Source: Geobacter sp. FeAm09 (lineage in GTDB: Bacteria; Desulfobacterota; Desulfuromonadia; Geobacterales; Pseudopelobacteraceae). Taken from it: a stretch of 64,000 bases of DNA. The notes beneath the pieces were generated by a model. That model was not told where the DNA came from and did not search any database. It saw only the letters and a list, made by a program, of their open reading frames with translations. The translations under genes and the position numbers were made by a program. Of this stretch, positions 1 through 11,565 are shown piece after piece (the stretch's first letter is position 1; every line of letters starts with the position of its first letter). The stretch lies in contig NZ_CP042466.1 of the NCBI RefSeq assembly GCF_008330225.1, positions 816,501 to 880,500 on the forward strand. The letters are read 5' to 3'.

Positions 1-1
1 C

Positions 2-763
2 AACCCGATCCACCCGGCAGCGGTGGTGATCTTCCTGACCATACTCGGCGTGTCCCTGCTGCTGCGGCGCTCCTTCTGCTCGTGGATCTGTCCGGTGGCC
101 ACCATCTCGGAATGTTCCTGGAAGGGAGGGTTCAAGGGGTTCAAGCGCAACCTCCGGCTGCCCCGCTGGCTGGATGTGACCCTGCGCGGCCTGAAATACC
201 TGCTGATGGCCTTTTTCATCTACTCCATCGCCATCGCCATGCCGGCCGAGGCGTTGCGCGACTTCATCCTCTCCGACTACCACAAGGTTGCCGACGTGCG
301 GCTGTTGGACTTCTTCCTGCACATCTCCTCCACGGCCCTGGTCATCATCCTGGTGCTGGTGGCGGCTTCCATCATCCTGCGCAACCCCTTTTGCCGCTAC
401 CTCTGCCCCTACGGCGCGCTCTTGGGGCTTGTGGCCCTGCTCTCACCGGTCAGGGTCACCCGCAACAGCAGCCGCTGCGTCTCCTGCGGGGTCTGCAACC
501 AGGTCTGCCCCGCCGCTATCGACGTCATGCACAAGCAGAGCGTCAACTCCCCCGAGTGCATCGGCTGCTGGCGCTGCGTCAGCCACTGCCGGGTGGAGAG
601 CGCGCTCTCCATGCGCGCCGCAGGACGGTTCGCCATCCCCGGCATCGTCTTTGCCCTGCTGGTGGTACTGCTTTTCTGGGGGGGAACCCTGGCGGGCAAG
701 CTGACCGGCCACTGGCGCACGGTGCTGGATAGCGCCGAGTACGGCAGGCTGCTGGGGAGGTAG
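2..763 (+). CDS. NapH-like membrane polyferredoxin, 5' partial
   Basis: The frame is open from base 2 to the stop at 763, so the true start lies before the window. It encodes an integral membrane 4Fe-4S protein of the NapH/YccM type, expected to pass electrons at the cytoplasmic membrane. Visible are an FCSWICP cysteine pair, hydrophobic helices, a second pair (FCRYLCPYG), then two ferredoxin motifs (CVSCGVCNQVCP and CIGCWRCVSHC) and a last hydrophobic helix near the C-terminus. This CxxxCP-pair plus two 4Fe-4S arrangement is typical of the family. The partner redox enzyme is not visible, so the electron donor and acceptor cannot be named. Confidence 0.8.
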   Translation, partial: NPIHPAAVVIFLTILGVSLLLRRSFCSWICPVATISECSWKGGFKGFKRNLRLPRWLDVTLRGLKYLLMAFFIYSIAIAMPAEALRDFILSDYHKVADVRLLDFFLHISSTALVIILVLVAASIILRNPFCRYLCPYGALLGLVALLSPVRVTRNSSRCVSCGVCNQVCPAAIDVMHKQSVNSPECIGCWRCVSHCRVESALSMRAAGRFAIPGIVFALLVVLLFWGGTLAGKLTGHWRTVLDSAEYGRLLGR

Positions 764-922
764 GGGGAGCCGTCCTCGGGGATGCGGGGCTTTCGGCCCC
801 GCCGGCGCCTAGCCGCCCGGCGTTCCCGCTGCCCGATTACCCCATGGCATAACCGGCAAAAATATGGCATACTGATCGACCGTTTAAGTTATCGTCCGTC
901 AAGGAAAGGATGCACCTGCACC

Positions 923-2092
923 ATGGGAGTCTATGCCAACACCGTCAGCATCACCCAGTACACCATAACCGGCGACCTGCCGAAGAGCGACCAGTTCCAG
1001 TGGTTTTCCGAAAAGCTGTCCGCCCGCGGGTTCCAGTCCATCGAAAACTCCGCCGAGGAATCCTCCGAAGGATGGACCCTGGTGGATCATCCCGATAACG
1101 CCGCCTTCGAGGCGCCCTCCGATTTCTGGCGGGACAACTACTTGGTATTCTCCCTGCGCCGCGACCAGCGCAAGGTGCCGGCCGCCCTGCTCAAATCCCA
1201 CACCGGCCGGGAGGAGGGAGCCTTCCTGGCCCAGCACCCCAACCTGCGCCGGGCGCCCAAAAAGAAACGGGAGGAGATCAAGGAACAGGTGCAACTGCAC
1301 CTGTTGACCAAGTCGCTCCCGGTCCCCTCCAGCGTGGACGTGGTCTGGGACCTGAAAAGCGGCGTGCTGACCCTGTTCAGTCTGGGGACCAAGGTGCTGG
1401 AGCGCTTCGAGGATCTCTTCCGCAAGACCTTCGAGGGGTTCAGCCCGGTGATCGTCCACCCCATTGCCCGGGCCCGGATGCTGGTGGAGGGGCAGATGCT
1501 GGACAAGCTGGAAGCCGCCAACCTGGCCGGGTCGGATGCGGTGGCGGCCCAGATCCGCGACAACCAGTGGCTGGGGTGGGATTTCCTCCTCTGGCTCCTG
1601 CAGCGGGGGGTCAACGGCGAAGGGGATTTCTCCGTCAGCCGTCCGGGGCATTTCGGCACCGGCGAGCGGTTCTCCGCCTGGATCGACGACCGGATCCAGT
1701 TTCAGGGGGGAAGCGAGGAGGGGAGCATCCAGAAGGTCACCGTCTCCGGTTCCCAGGACAGCTACCTGGAGGCGATCTCGGCCCTCAAGGGGGGGAAAAG
1801 GATCACCAGCGCCACCATCTGCATGGAAAAGGACGAAAACCCCTGGAGATTGACCCTCAAGGGAGAGACCTTCGGTTTCGCCTCCCTCAAGTGCCCCCAG
1901 GTGCGCATCGAAAAGGACGCCACCGTGGACCAGATGAGCGAGCGGGAGGCGGTCTTCTACGAACGCATGTTCCTGCTGGAACAGGGCGTTCAGCTCTTCG
2001 ACAGTCTCCTCAGTGCATTCCTGAACGAGCGCCTGGCCGACGCCTGGGGCGCGCGCCTTGCGGCGGTCCAGGCCTGGCTGGACGGAAAGTAG
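923..2092 (+). CDS. rdgC: RdgC-like recombination-associated protein
   Basis: Encodes 389 residues. The open frame extends upstream to 782, but the ATG at 923 is preferred because it follows an AAGGAAAGGA Shine-Dalgarno region and starts with a typical MGVYANTVSITQY N-terminus. Family resemblance rests on the early GWTLVD and YLVFSLRRD segments, the basic KKKREEIKEQV stretch followed by the LLTKSLPVPSSVD segment, and an LFRKTF motif. RdgC proteins form DNA-encircling dimers that modulate RecA. E. coli RdgC is about 300 residues, so this is a long variant with a C-terminal extension. The gene ends 3 bases before obgE, which suggests co-transcription. Confidence 0.72.
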   Translation: MGVYANTVSITQYTITGDLPKSDQFQWFSEKLSARGFQSIENSAEESSEGWTLVDHPDNAAFEAPSDFWRDNYLVFSLRRDQRKVPAALLKSHTGREEGAFLAQHPNLRRAPKKKREEIKEQVQLHLLTKSLPVPSSVDVVWDLKSGVLTLFSLGTKVLERFEDLFRKTFEGFSPVIVHPIARARMLVEGQMLDKLEAANLAGSDAVAAQIRDNQWLGWDFLLWLLQRGVNGEGDFSVSRPGHFGTGERFSAWIDDRIQFQGGSEEGSIQKVTVSGSQDSYLEAISALKGGKRITSATICMEKDENPWRLTLKGETFGFASLKCPQVRIEKDATVDQMSEREAVFYERMFLLEQGVQLFDSLLSAFLNERLADAWGARLAAVQAWLDGK

Positions 2093-2095
2093 ACC

Positions 2096-3103
2096 ATGAA
2101 ATTCATTGATGAAGTAACCCTGTTCACCGCCTCCGGGCATGGCGGCGCCGGCTGCGTCGCCTTCCGCCACGAAAAGTTCATCGAGTTCGGCGGCCCCAGC
2201 GGCGGCGACGGCGGCAAGGGGGGGGACGTGATCTTCGTGGCCACCTCCGGCCTCTCCACCCTGCTGGAACTACGCCACCGGCCGCATCAGAAGGCGGAAA
2301 AGGGGCACAACGGCATGGGCAAGAACCGCCACGGCGCCGGAGGGGAGGATCTGGTCATCCGGGTGCCGGTGGGCACGGTGGTCAAGGATGCCGAGACCGA
2401 CGAACCGCTGGCGGACCTGACCGAGGACGGGCAACGGGTGGTCCTGCTCAAGGGGGGACGGGGAGGGCAGGGGAACGCCCGCTTTGCCACCGCCACCAAC
2501 AAAGCGCCCAAATTCGCCCAGCCGGGGGAGGAGGGGGAGGAACGCAAGCTGCGCCTGGAGTTGAAGCTCATGGCCGACGTGGGGCTGTTGGGGCTCCCCA
2601 ATGCGGGCAAGTCGTCCCTCATCAGCAAGATCTCCGCCGCCCGCCCCAAAATCGCCGATTATCCCTTCACCACCATGGTCCCCAGCCTGGGGGTGGTGGA
2701 GTACAAGAACTACCGTTCCTTCGTGGTGGCCGACATCCCGGGCATCATCGAGGGGGCCCACGCCGGCGCCGGCCTGGGGCACCGCTTCCTCAAGCACCTG
2801 GAGCGTTCCGGCATCCTCTTGCATCTGGTGGACATCTCCTGGATGCCGGAGCGGGACCCCCTGGCCGAGTACGAGGCGGTCTGCCGCGAACTGGCCCTGT
2901 TCAGCCCCGAACTGGCCGCCAAGGAACAGGTGGTGGTGATCACCAAGACCGACCTCCCCCAGACCCGGGAAGAGCTTGCCGGGATCAGGGGGTGGTTCGA
3001 GGAGCGGAAGATCAAGGTCTTCCCCATCTCCTCCGCCACCGGCGAGGGGGTCGAGGCGCTGCTGGACGAGATCGCCCGGCGGTTGTGGGCGGATAAGGGA
3101 TAG
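2096..3103 (+). CDS. obgE: GTPase ObgE/CgtA
   Basis: Encodes 335 residues. It is an Obg-family GTPase acting in late large-subunit ribosome assembly and stress control. The N-terminal Obg fold is glycine-rich ([14 protein letters not shown] near residues 32-45). The G domain has G1 GLPNAGKS at residues 166-173, a DIPG G3 motif, TKTD for G4 and an SSA G5. There is no extended C-terminal domain, in line with the short Obg form. It starts 3 bases after the rdgC-like stop. An inverted repeat separates it from proB. Confidence 0.96.
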   Translation: MKFIDEVTLFTASGHGGAGCVAFRHEKFIEFGGPSGGDGGKGGDVIFVATSGLSTLLELRHRPHQKAEKGHNGMGKNRHGAGGEDLVIRVPVGTVVKDAETDEPLADLTEDGQRVVLLKGGRGGQGNARFATATNKAPKFAQPGEEGEERKLRLELKLMADVGLLGLPNAGKSSLISKISAARPKIADYPFTTMVPSLGVVEYKNYRSFVVADIPGIIEGAHAGAGLGHRFLKHLERSGILLHLVDISWMPERDPLAEYEAVCRELALFSPELAAKEQVVVITKTDLPQTREELAGIRGWFEERKIKVFPISSATGEGVEALLDEIARRLWADKG

Positions 3104-3117
3104 ATTCTCGACGGCGG

Positions 3118-3366
3118 TTTTGCCACGGAGCCACTGGGTAAAATCAAAATCCGCCACAGAGACGCAGAGACACAGAGGTTCACGGAGAAAAACAGATTTA
3201 CATCGGATAAAGGGGATGAACAGGATAAATAACCTTCTATTTTACCCGCAATTGATTTCAGCTTTCATCCTGTTCATCCATGTAAAACAGGTTCTGATTT
3301 TGATTTCCTCTGTGTCTCTGTGTCTCTGTGGTAGATGTTGATTTTCTCCGCACCTCTGTGGCAAAT
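3118..3366. repeat. Intergenic GCCACAGAGACAC-type inverted repeat, copy 1
   Basis: A left arm near 3151-3178 (cgccacagagacgcagag) is mirrored near 3306-3332 (tctgtgtctctgtggt). Outer partial arms lie at 3118-3135 and 3347-3366. The spacer holds an inner inverted pair built on gaacaggataaa and tcctgttcatcc. It lies between obgE and proB, both on the plus strand. Confidence 0.85.
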
Positions 3367-3388
3367 TTCCTACTGATTCAGGACATTG

Positions 3389-4513
3389 ATGATGCGTAAA
3401 GAGCTTTTGAAAACCGTGAAGCGGGTGGTGATCAAGATCGGCAGCCGGGTGCTGACCGATGCCGACGGCGCCCTGGACCTGGCGGTCATCGGGCGGATCT
3501 GCCGCGATCTCGCCACGTTGCACAACCGGCACCTGCAGGTGGTGGTGGTGTCGTCCGGCGCCATCGCCGCCGGCAGGAGCGAGTTGGGGCTGACGGAAAA
3601 GCCCCGGACCATCCCCCACAAGCAGGCGGCGGCGGCCATCGGCCAGTCGCTCCTCATGCGGGCCTACGAAGAGGCCCTGGAGCCCCACGGCCTCAAGGCG
3701 GCCCAGATCCTCCTGACCAGCGAGGACCTGGTCAACCGGCAGCGCTTCCTCAATGCCCGCGCCACCATGGACGCCCTGTTGGGCTTCGGCATCATCCCGG
3801 TGATCAACGAGAACGACACCGTGGTGGTGGACGAGATCAAGTTCGGGGACAACGACAACCTGTCGGCCCTGGTCACCAACGTGGCCGAGGCCCACCTGCT
3901 GCTGATCCTGACCGATATCGAGGGGTTCTACAGCGCCGATCCCCATCATGACCCGGAAGCCCGGCTGATACCCCTGGTGAAGGGGATCACCCGCGAGGTG
4001 GAACGGGCGGCCGGAGGTTCCGACTCCACCGTCGGCACCGGCGGCATGGCCACCAAGGTGGCGGCCGCCAAGAAGGCGGGCAAGAACGGCGTCCCCACCA
4101 TCATGGTGGACGGCAAGCGCGACGGGATCATCGCCGCGGCCCTGCGGGGGGACGAGGTGGGCACCCTGTTCCTCCCCGCCGCCGTGGGGCTGAACCGGCG
4201 CAAGCACTGGATCGCCTACACCCTCAAACCGTCCGGCAGGGTGGTGGTGGACGAGGGGGCGCGGGAGGTCTTGCTGAAGCGGGGCAAGAGCCTGCTGCCG
4301 TCTGGCGTGGTGCGGGTCGAGGGGCGTTTCGAACGGGGGGGGTGCGTGCGGATCTGCGGGCCGGACGGGGTGGAGTTCGCACGGGGGCTGTCGGACTACT
4401 CCAGCGCCGAAGCGGCCCGGCTGGCGGGAAAGAAGAGCAGCCAGATCGACGCAATCCTGGGGTATCACTACGGTGATGTGATCATCCACCGGGACAATCT
4501 GGTGGTGCTGTAG
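3389..4513 (+). CDS. proB: Glutamate 5-kinase
   Basis: Encodes about 374 residues. It phosphorylates glutamate in the first step of proline synthesis. An N-terminal amino-acid-kinase domain shows [23 protein letters not shown] and an [18 protein letters not shown] segment for substrate binding. A C-terminal PUA domain (roughly the last 90 residues) matches full-length bacterial ProB. Three start codons overlap (TTG 3386, ATG 3389, ATG 3392). An AGGA at 3380-3383 fits the two ATGs better. proA is not in the window. Confidence 0.95.
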   Translation: MMRKELLKTVKRVVIKIGSRVLTDADGALDLAVIGRICRDLATLHNRHLQVVVVSSGAIAAGRSELGLTEKPRTIPHKQAAAAIGQSLLMRAYEEALEPHGLKAAQILLTSEDLVNRQRFLNARATMDALLGFGIIPVINENDTVVVDEIKFGDNDNLSALVTNVAEAHLLLILTDIEGFYSADPHHDPEARLIPLVKGITREVERAAGGSDSTVGTGGMATKVAAAKKAGKNGVPTIMVDGKRDGIIAAALRGDEVGTLFLPAAVGLNRRKHWIAYTLKPSGRVVVDEGAREVLLKRGKSLLPSGVVRVEGRFERGGCVRICGPDGVEFARGLSDYSSAEAARLAGKKSSQIDAILGYHYGDVIIHRDNLVVL

Positions 4514-4566
4514 CGGCATGAGCCCCCGCCACCGTCCCAGTGCCGGCATCGCCCCGTAAGGTTCCC

Positions 4567-5154
4567 ATGGCCGCATTCCCTTTGTCCGCGCAGATCCCGT
4601 CCCCATCCGCCATGCTGCCGGTGCTGAAACTGTTCCTCCTCCCCGTGGGGGGCGGCATCCCTGCCGGCGTCATGCTCGCCAGCGCCAAGGGGATGGCCTG
4701 GCCCGTCACCGCGCTGCTCTACCTGGTTTCGGATCTGGTCCTGGCCCTTGCTTTCGAACCGCTCCTGCGGTTTCTCACCGCCGTGTGCGGGAAAATTCCC
4801 TTCCTGGCCCGGCTCGGCCAAGCACTCAAGGCCGCAACGGCCCGTAGCGTGGCACATTTCAGCGGCAGCGGCCCCATTGCGTTCGTCATGATCGCTTTTG
4901 GTGTCGATCCCATGACCGGGCGCGCCTCGGCGCTGGCCGCCGGCTACGGCTTCCTCGCCGGGTGGGCCTGTGCCATCGCCGGCGACCTGCTCTACTTCGC
5001 CGTCATCGCGCTCACGACCCTGCGTCTGAATGCGTACTTTCACGACCCGAACACCACCATGCTGATCGTCCTCGGCGCCATGTTCGGCGTGCCCATGCTC
5101 GTACGCCGTTTCCGAGCCACACGCTTGCCCCGGCAAAGGGCTGGAGTGGAGTGA
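4567..5154 (+). CDS. Predicted integral membrane protein of unknown function
   Basis: Encodes 195 residues. The ATG at 4567 has a TAAGG just upstream and is preferred to the GTG at 4540. Four or five hydrophobic stretches are visible (for example LPVLKLFLLPVGGGIPAGV and ALLYLVSDLVLALAF), with a short basic C-terminal tail. I do not recognise the family. It lies 53 bases downstream of proB and ends just before a strong hairpin shared with the convergent gene at 5238-6536. Confidence 0.6.
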   Translation: MAAFPLSAQIPSPSAMLPVLKLFLLPVGGGIPAGVMLASAKGMAWPVTALLYLVSDLVLALAFEPLLRFLTAVCGKIPFLARLGQALKAATARSVAHFSGSGPIAFVMIAFGVDPMTGRASALAAGYGFLAGWACAIAGDLLYFAVIALTTLRLNAYFHDPNTTMLIVLGAMFGVPMLVRRFRATRLPRQRAGVE

Positions 5155-5163
5155 TTCGGTTCT

Positions 5164-5214
5164 GTAACGCGAACGGCCTCCGGGGATGCATATCCCGGAG
5201 GCCGTTCGCGTTAC
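5164..5214. terminator. Bidirectional hairpin between convergent genes
   Basis: A 21-base arm at 5164-5184 pairs perfectly with 5194-5214 around a short loop. It sits between a plus-strand gene ending at 5154 and a minus-strand gene ending at 5238. Neither side has a strong T tract, so its efficiency as an intrinsic terminator is uncertain. Confidence 0.7.
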
Positions 5215-5237
5215 GTGCTCTTAAGTTTGTTGCGCGG

Positions 5238-6536
5238 TTAGTTGGCCTGCACCGTCGCGGAACTTGAGGCGAAGGTATCCCTGCGCTGCAACTGGCCGTT
5301 GAACACCTCCACCCGGCAGCGCACCTCCTGCCCGATGGCGCTGTCGCCGCGTACCTTGAGATTGAGATAATATTCCGTCATCTTGCCGGTTTCCAGAGGG
5401 TCGATCCTGAACGACAGGGTGTCGGCTGCTTCCCGGTGGAACTGGGGGTTCTCTGCATCCGGGAACTCGAACTGGGGCGGCAGGATCAGGCGTCCGGTCA
5501 GGTCTTGGGCCGTCCGGGAGCCGATGTTCAGCACCGTCATGCGGTAGCGGACCTGGCCGCCCGGGACGATGGACTGGCTGGCCGGGCGGGCGACCACACG
5601 CACCAGCGGCGCGGCGACGGTCACCTGGGTATCCCTGGTGAGGGCCACGTCGCCGAAGCGGGCGGAGACCGCCTTGAGCGCCATGTTTTTCCGTTCGCCG
5701 TCCACCCGGTCGGAGGGGACGTGGAACGAGATGACCCCCTTGAAGGATTGCCCCGCCCCGATGGTCACCCGGTCGGTTGCCGCGCCCGGCGCCGCCTCGG
5801 CCGACAGGTGCGCGCCGTATTCCGCGGGTGCGCTGGCCTCCAGGAGGTACTCCTCACTGTTTTTGGTGTTGTTGGCGATCTCGAAGGGGAGGGCCCCGTC
5901 CTGTCCCGCCAGGGCGATGCGGCTCTTCTCCACGGTGATGGCGGTGGCGGTGCGGATCGCCTCCTTGGCGGCCTTTTCAGCCGCAATCCGTTCCCGCTCG
6001 CGGCGCTCCAGTTCGGCCTTCTCCCGGGCGATGCGCTCCTGTTCGGCCCTGAGCCGGGCCAGGCGCTCCTGCTCCTGTTTCTCGGCGATGGCCCGCTCGA
6101 CGGCGAGCTGCTCGTTGCGCACCTTGACGGCGGCCAGGTGCAGCGTCCTGTTCTCGGCGAGTTTTTCACCCTTGTGCAGGCGCGTTCCCAGGGCGAGCAG
6201 ATCGTCCTCGATGCTCGACCGCAAGGGGTTGGCCGGAAATTCGCCGATGAACTGGTTGACGGTCCGGGCCGCCAGCGTATTGTCGCCGGATTTCAGGCCG
6301 GAACGGGCCAGAAGCAGCAGGGATACGTCCTTGAGCGGGGTGTCGGGGAAGACCTGGGTAAGCTGCTTGACCTTGTCGATGGCCAGGAGGTAATCCTTTT
6401 TCTGGTAGGCGGTGAAGGCCTCGACAAAGAGGTTTGAGTCGTCAAGCTCTGCCGCCGGGGCGCAGAACGCCCCGGCGAGCAGAAGGATAAGCGCCAGCGT
6501 CGGGATGATGGGGGAGGTGATCGCTGATCGACGCAT
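5238..6536 (-). CDS. Exported tetratricopeptide/coiled-coil protein
   Basis: Encodes 432 residues. The N-terminus (basic MRRS followed by a long hydrophobic run ending near AFCAPAAE) is a signal peptide. Residues 30-125 resemble the TPR repeats of YbgF/CpoB-type periplasmic proteins. About residues 130-200 form a highly charged E/R/A-rich coiled coil. The C-terminal ~200 residues look like two beta-sandwich modules, the last DUF11-like ([20 protein letters not shown]). It starts 6 bases after the rpoD stop and is probably the last gene of that operon. It may be an envelope scaffold. No enzymatic motif is seen. Confidence 0.65.
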   Translation of the reverse strand: MRRSAITSPIIPTLALILLLAGAFCAPAAELDDSNLFVEAFTAYQKKDYLLAIDKVKQLTQVFPDTPLKDVSLLLLARSGLKSGDNTLAARTVNQFIGEFPANPLRSSIEDDLLALGTRLHKGEKLAENRTLHLAAVKVRNEQLAVERAIAEKQEQERLARLRAEQERIAREKAELERRERERIAAEKAAKEAIRTATAITVEKSRIALAGQDGALPFEIANNTKNSEEYLLEASAPAEYGAHLSAEAAPGAATDRVTIGAGQSFKGVISFHVPSDRVDGERKNMALKAVSARFGDVALTRDTQVTVAAPLVRVVARPASQSIVPGGQVRYRMTVLNIGSRTAQDLTGRLILPPQFEFPDAENPQFHREAADTLSFRIDPLETGKMTEYYLNLKVRGDSAIGQEVRCRVEVFNGQLQRRDTFASSSATVQAN

Positions 6537-6542
6537 GGGCAG

Positions 6543-8291
<1,749 letters not shown>

Positions 8292-8317
8292 TTTTCACCT
8301 CAAATGCAGCCCGTGGA

Positions 8318-10069
8318 CTACAGCTTCGATTTTCTGGTACGCAGGGCGTCGGCCTGCTGCAAAAGCGCCCGGTATTCTTCGCTGTCCGGATCCAGAACCG
8401 CCAGCCGTGCGGCGATGTCGCGGATGGAGTGGAGCGCGCGCTTTTCTTTGGTGCGCTTGTAGTGAGCAAGGACCGTACGCCAGTCTATATCGGCCAGGTG
8501 GTCGTCGCTCACGAGCACCTGGGAGAGAATTCGCCTCTGGTCGGGATCGTCCAGCCGTTCCAGGATGTTCTGCACATCAACCGGATCGTCGCCGGTGTCG
8601 AGCGACAGGAGTACCGCTTCGGCCACCTGCCGGTGCGGCCCCTCGAAAAGGTTCTCCACCCCGAATTCCCGGATTTCGCCCCGCGCCTCGGGATATCTGA
8701 TCACCAGGGCCAGCAGGGTCTCCTGGGAGCGGTCTCGCTGCTGGGCCGGGGGGTGCTGTCCGGCGGGCATGTCCCGCGCCGTGACCGCCATCCCTCCCTG
8801 GCGCTTGCGGAAGGCATGCACCGTGATGCCCAGCAGGCGGCAAATCTCCTTCTCGTACAGGTCCCGCTCCACCGGATCGGCGATCTTCCTGAAGCGGGGG
8901 ATCACCTCGTCGATGACCCGTACCTTGTTGTCCACGCTGTCCGGCGGGATGCGGACCAGCAGGGAGCGGACGAAATAGTCGAATATGGGCCGCGCCTTGT
9001 CCCGGCAGGCCGTGAAGGCCTCCGGCGGGTTCCTGGCCAGGAAGCTGTCCGGGTCGTCCCCGCTGGGCAGGGTGATGACGTAGGCCGGCATGCGCTGGTC
9101 GAGAAAGAGCTCCATGGAACGAAAGGTCGCCTTGAGGCCGGCGGCGTCGCTGTCGAACAGGGTGTAGACCTTTGCCGCGTGGCGCTTGATCAGCCCCGCA
9201 TGGGTCGTCGTCAGCGCGGTGCCGCAGGTGGCCACCACGTTGCGTATCCCGGCCCGGTACAGGGCCAGGTGATCGAAATACCCCTCGACAATGATGACGC
9301 TGTTCTCGGTTCTGATGGCCGGCAGGGCCATGTCCAGGCCGAACATCACCGCGCTTTTGTGATACAGCGGCGATTCCGGCGAGTTAATGTATTTGGGGAG
9401 CGAGGCATCCAGCACCCGCCCGGCAAAAGCGATGACGCGCCCCTTGTGGTCGCGGATCGGAAAGATCAGGCGATTGCGGAACAGGTCGTGCCAGCCGTTG
9501 TCCCCTTTACGTAGTATACCCAGCTTTCGGGCATTTTCCAGGTCCGCACCATGGGCCTTGAGATACTTGGCCAGACCGTCCCACCGGTCCGGGGCAAAGC
9601 CGAGCCGGTAATCGGCGGCCAGGGCCTCGTCCACGGCCCGTTCCTTCAGGTAATTCCTGGCGACCTGGCCCGCGGGGTCTTTGAGAAGCACCGACCGGAA
9701 ATACTCTTCGGCAAGCTCGTTGATCCGCTGGAACTGCTGCCGCTCGTCCTGGGCGTGCCGTTCGGCCGGGGTCAACTGCCGCTCCTCGATTTCGACGCCG
9801 GCTTTCCGAGCCAGCAGTTTGACCGCTTCCGGGAACCCGATCCCCTCCATTTTCATGATGAAGGAGAAGGCGTTGCCCCCCTCGCCGCAGCCGAAACAGT
9901 GAAAGATCTCCCGAGCCGGGTTGACGTTGAACGACGGCGTCTTTTCCCCGTGAAACGGACACAGCCCCACATAATTAGCCCCGGCGCGTCTCAGTTGGAC
10001 GTAATCCGAGACAACCTCAAGTATGGAGACGCGTTCCGCGACCTCCCGCACCTTTTCTTCGGGGATCAT
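8318..10069 (-). CDS. dnaG: DNA primase DnaG
   Basis: Encodes 583 residues. It synthesises RNA primers at the replication fork. The N-terminal CHC2 zinc finger shows CPFHGEKTPSF and HCFGCGEGG. The TOPRIM catalytic core includes VIIVEGYFDHLALY and a DSDAAG motif. The C-terminal helicase-interaction region is diverged, as usual. The open frame runs upstream to 10372, but MIPEEKVREVAERV at 10069 is the family N-terminus. The start overlaps the cvpA stop (ATGA), which suggests translational coupling. Confidence 0.95.
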   Translation of the reverse strand: MIPEEKVREVAERVSILEVVSDYVQLRRAGANYVGLCPFHGEKTPSFNVNPAREIFHCFGCGEGGNAFSFIMKMEGIGFPEAVKLLARKAGVEIEERQLTPAERHAQDERQQFQRINELAEEYFRSVLLKDPAGQVARNYLKERAVDEALAADYRLGFAPDRWDGLAKYLKAHGADLENARKLGILRKGDNGWHDLFRNRLIFPIRDHKGRVIAFAGRVLDASLPKYINSPESPLYHKSAVMFGLDMALPAIRTENSVIIVEGYFDHLALYRAGIRNVVATCGTALTTTHAGLIKRHAAKVYTLFDSDAAGLKATFRSMELFLDQRMPAYVITLPSGDDPDSFLARNPPEAFTACRDKARPIFDYFVRSLLVRIPPDSVDNKVRVIDEVIPRFRKIADPVERDLYEKEICRLLGITVHAFRKRQGGMAVTARDMPAGQHPPAQQRDRSQETLLALVIRYPEARGEIREFGVENLFEGPHRQVAEAVLLSLDTGDDPVDVQNILERLDDPDQRRILSQVLVSDDHLADIDWRTVLAHYKRTKEKRALHSIRDIAARLAVLDPDSEEYRALLQQADALRTRKSKL

Positions 10070-10557
10070 TGTTGTGTGGTGGCTCCACTCCGCCAGTGCG
10101 AGAGTATTTTGTCGCCCGTCTGTGCCAGCAGGTTGGCCGCTTCCGTATTCCTGATCCTGGTCTTCAGTTTTTCCGGCATGAAGCCCGCAGTGGCGGTGCT
10201 GAACAGCAGACTGAGCAGCAACACCCCTTCGGCCGTCCCGATCAGCAGGCCGCCCACCCGGTTGAGCCCCCCCAGCATGACGAGGCGCAGGGCGGTGGTG
10301 ACGATGTTGCCGACGACGTGGACGATGATGCCCGTTATCAGCAGGATCAGGATGAAGGCCAGAAAGGAGCAAATCTGTGCCGGCAGATGCGTAACGGCCC
10401 GTATCGGCTGGGAAACGGCCGGATAGAAATGATACGCCAGCCAGGCGCCCAGGATCAGCCCGACCAGGGAGGACGCCTCGTTGACGAGTCCGCGAGCCAG
10501 TCCCTTGAGGGCAAAAAAGAGGAGAACCGCCAGGATAATGATGTTGAAAGCATTCAT
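10066..10557 (-). CDS. cvpA: CvpA family membrane protein
   Basis: Encodes 163 residues with four predicted membrane helices. The N-terminal NIIILAVLLFFALKGLARG and the GLILGAWLAYHFYP segment are typical of the CvpA/colicin V production family. The role is unknown, with links to envelope homeostasis in other bacteria. It overlaps dnaG by 4 bases and sits downstream of yqeY after a gap containing a perfect hairpin. Confidence 0.85.
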   Translation of the reverse strand: MNAFNIIILAVLLFFALKGLARGLVNEASSLVGLILGAWLAYHFYPAVSQPIRAVTHLPAQICSFLAFILILLITGIIVHVVGNIVTTALRLVMLGGLNRVGGLLIGTAEGVLLLSLLFSTATAGFMPEKLKTRIRNTEAANLLAQTGDKILSHWRSGATTQQ

Positions 10558-10681
10558 CGGGGAACCATGTGCCGGCTGTCGGGCAGAGATATCAGTCGGT
10601 GAGCGGCCTTCCGGCGCTTAATGCCTGCGGGGGGGGCGTCACCTTGCTCCTGATTGATACAGACGTCATTGCACAGGCAAT

Positions 10682-10727
10682 TGTTACACGGAAGGGGCGA
10701 TCAAAAGATAGCCCCTTCCGTGTAACA
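10682..10727. repeat. 17-bp perfect inverted repeat within the rpsU-rpoD operon
   Basis: Arm 10682-10698 (tgttacacggaaggggc) pairs exactly with 10711-10727 around a 12-base loop. It lies in the 211-base gap between yqeY and cvpA, both minus strand. There is no T tract on either side, so it may be an attenuator, an RNA-processing site or an mRNA stabiliser rather than a full terminator. Confidence 0.75.
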
Positions 10728-10768
10728 GAAAACAGAACTTCGATCACCGGAAACCACCGGCAGGCACA

Positions 10769-11212
10769 TCAGGAGAGCAGTCGCCTGACCGTGTCGCTGA
10801 CGGCCTTGCCGTCGGCCCGGCCCGCCGTCAGGGGGGTAAGGGCCTTCATGACCCTGCCCATGTCCTTCATGCCCTGAGCTGCTGTTTCCCGGATGACCCG
10901 CGCCACCAGTTCGGTGATCTCGTCGCCGGTCAGCTGGGCGGGAAGGAAGCCGAGCAGAACCGCCAGCTCCGCTTCCTCCTTCGCCACCAGATCGGGACGG
11001 TTGCCCTCGCCGTAGAGCCGGATCGACTCGCGGCGTTGTTTCGTCATGGACGAGATGACCTCGATGACCCCTTGGTCGTCCAACTCGCGCTGTTGTTCGA
11101 TCTCGCGGTTCTTGATCGTGGAGCGGACCATGCGGACAGCCGAAAGGCGCAGGTCGTCCCGCGCCTTCATGGCCTCTTTCATCGCAGTGTCAAGTTGTTC
11201 CTTGAGTGTCAT
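10769..11212 (-). CDS. yqeY: GatB/YqeY domain protein
   Basis: Encodes 147 residues, the usual length for stand-alone YqeY proteins. These resemble the tRNA-binding tail of the GatB amidotransferase subunit, and their exact role is unsettled. Family features seen are the N-terminal LKEQLDTAMKEAMKARDD, the SAVRMVRSTIKNREIE helix and the MGRVMKALTPLTAGRADGK segment near the C-terminus. It is the second gene of the macromolecular synthesis operon, 14 bases after rpsU. Confidence 0.93.
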   Translation of the reverse strand: MTLKEQLDTAMKEAMKARDDLRLSAVRMVRSTIKNREIEQQRELDDQGVIEVISSMTKQRRESIRLYGEGNRPDLVAKEEAELAVLLGFLPAQLTGDEITELVARVIRETAAQGMKDMGRVMKALTPLTAGRADGKAVSDTVRRLLS

Positions 11213-11226
11213 GTTCGTCGCTCGTC

Positions 11227-11424
11227 CTAATCTACCATCTTACGCTGTTTCTTGAGGGCGCGCTTACGTGCGGCGATCGCCTTTTTCTTCCGCTTGATGC
11301 TTGGCTTCTCGTAGTGCTCGCGTTTGCGAACCTCCGAAAGAATCCCCGCCTTTTCGCACTGCTTCTTGAATTTCTTCAGGGCGAGTTCAAATGGCTCGTT
11401 TTCCTTGATCTTTACTCCTGGCAT
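11227..11424 (-). CDS. rpsU: 30S ribosomal protein S21
   Basis: Encodes 65 residues. It is a small basic ribosomal protein. It has the standard [17 protein letters not shown] and [16 protein letters not shown] segments. A G-rich run just upstream of the ATG at 11424 acts as the ribosome-binding site. It is the first gene of the rpsU-yqeY-cvpA-dnaG-rpoD operon and is preceded by a good sigma-70 promoter. Confidence 0.96.
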   Translation of the reverse strand: MPGVKIKENEPFELALKKFKKQCEKAGILSEVRKREHYEKPSIKRKKKAIAARKRALKKQRKMVD

Positions 11425-11502
11425 CCATAATCCCCCCCCTCATTGTAAAGTGGTAAATCCTGATGCGTACGGCGCCGTTATGGAGAAATTTGCAAGAGTG
11501 TT

Positions 11503-11530
11503 ATCTTAACAGCAAATATTCCATTGTCAA
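11503..11530 (-). promoter_or_regulatory. Sigma-70 promoter of the rpsU operon
   Basis: On the minus strand a perfect TTGACA (11525-11530) is followed after 16 bases by TAAGAT (11503-11508). Transcription would start near 11496, about 72 bases before the rpsU ATG. Confidence 0.7.
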
Positions 11531-11565
11531 TATAAAAGTCACTAATGAATCAGCGGCAAAAATCG

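Noticed and set aside
899-2170. 423-codon minus-strand frame opposite the rdgC-like gene
   Set aside because: High-GC shadow frame. The plus-strand product has family motifs and sits tightly in front of obgE.
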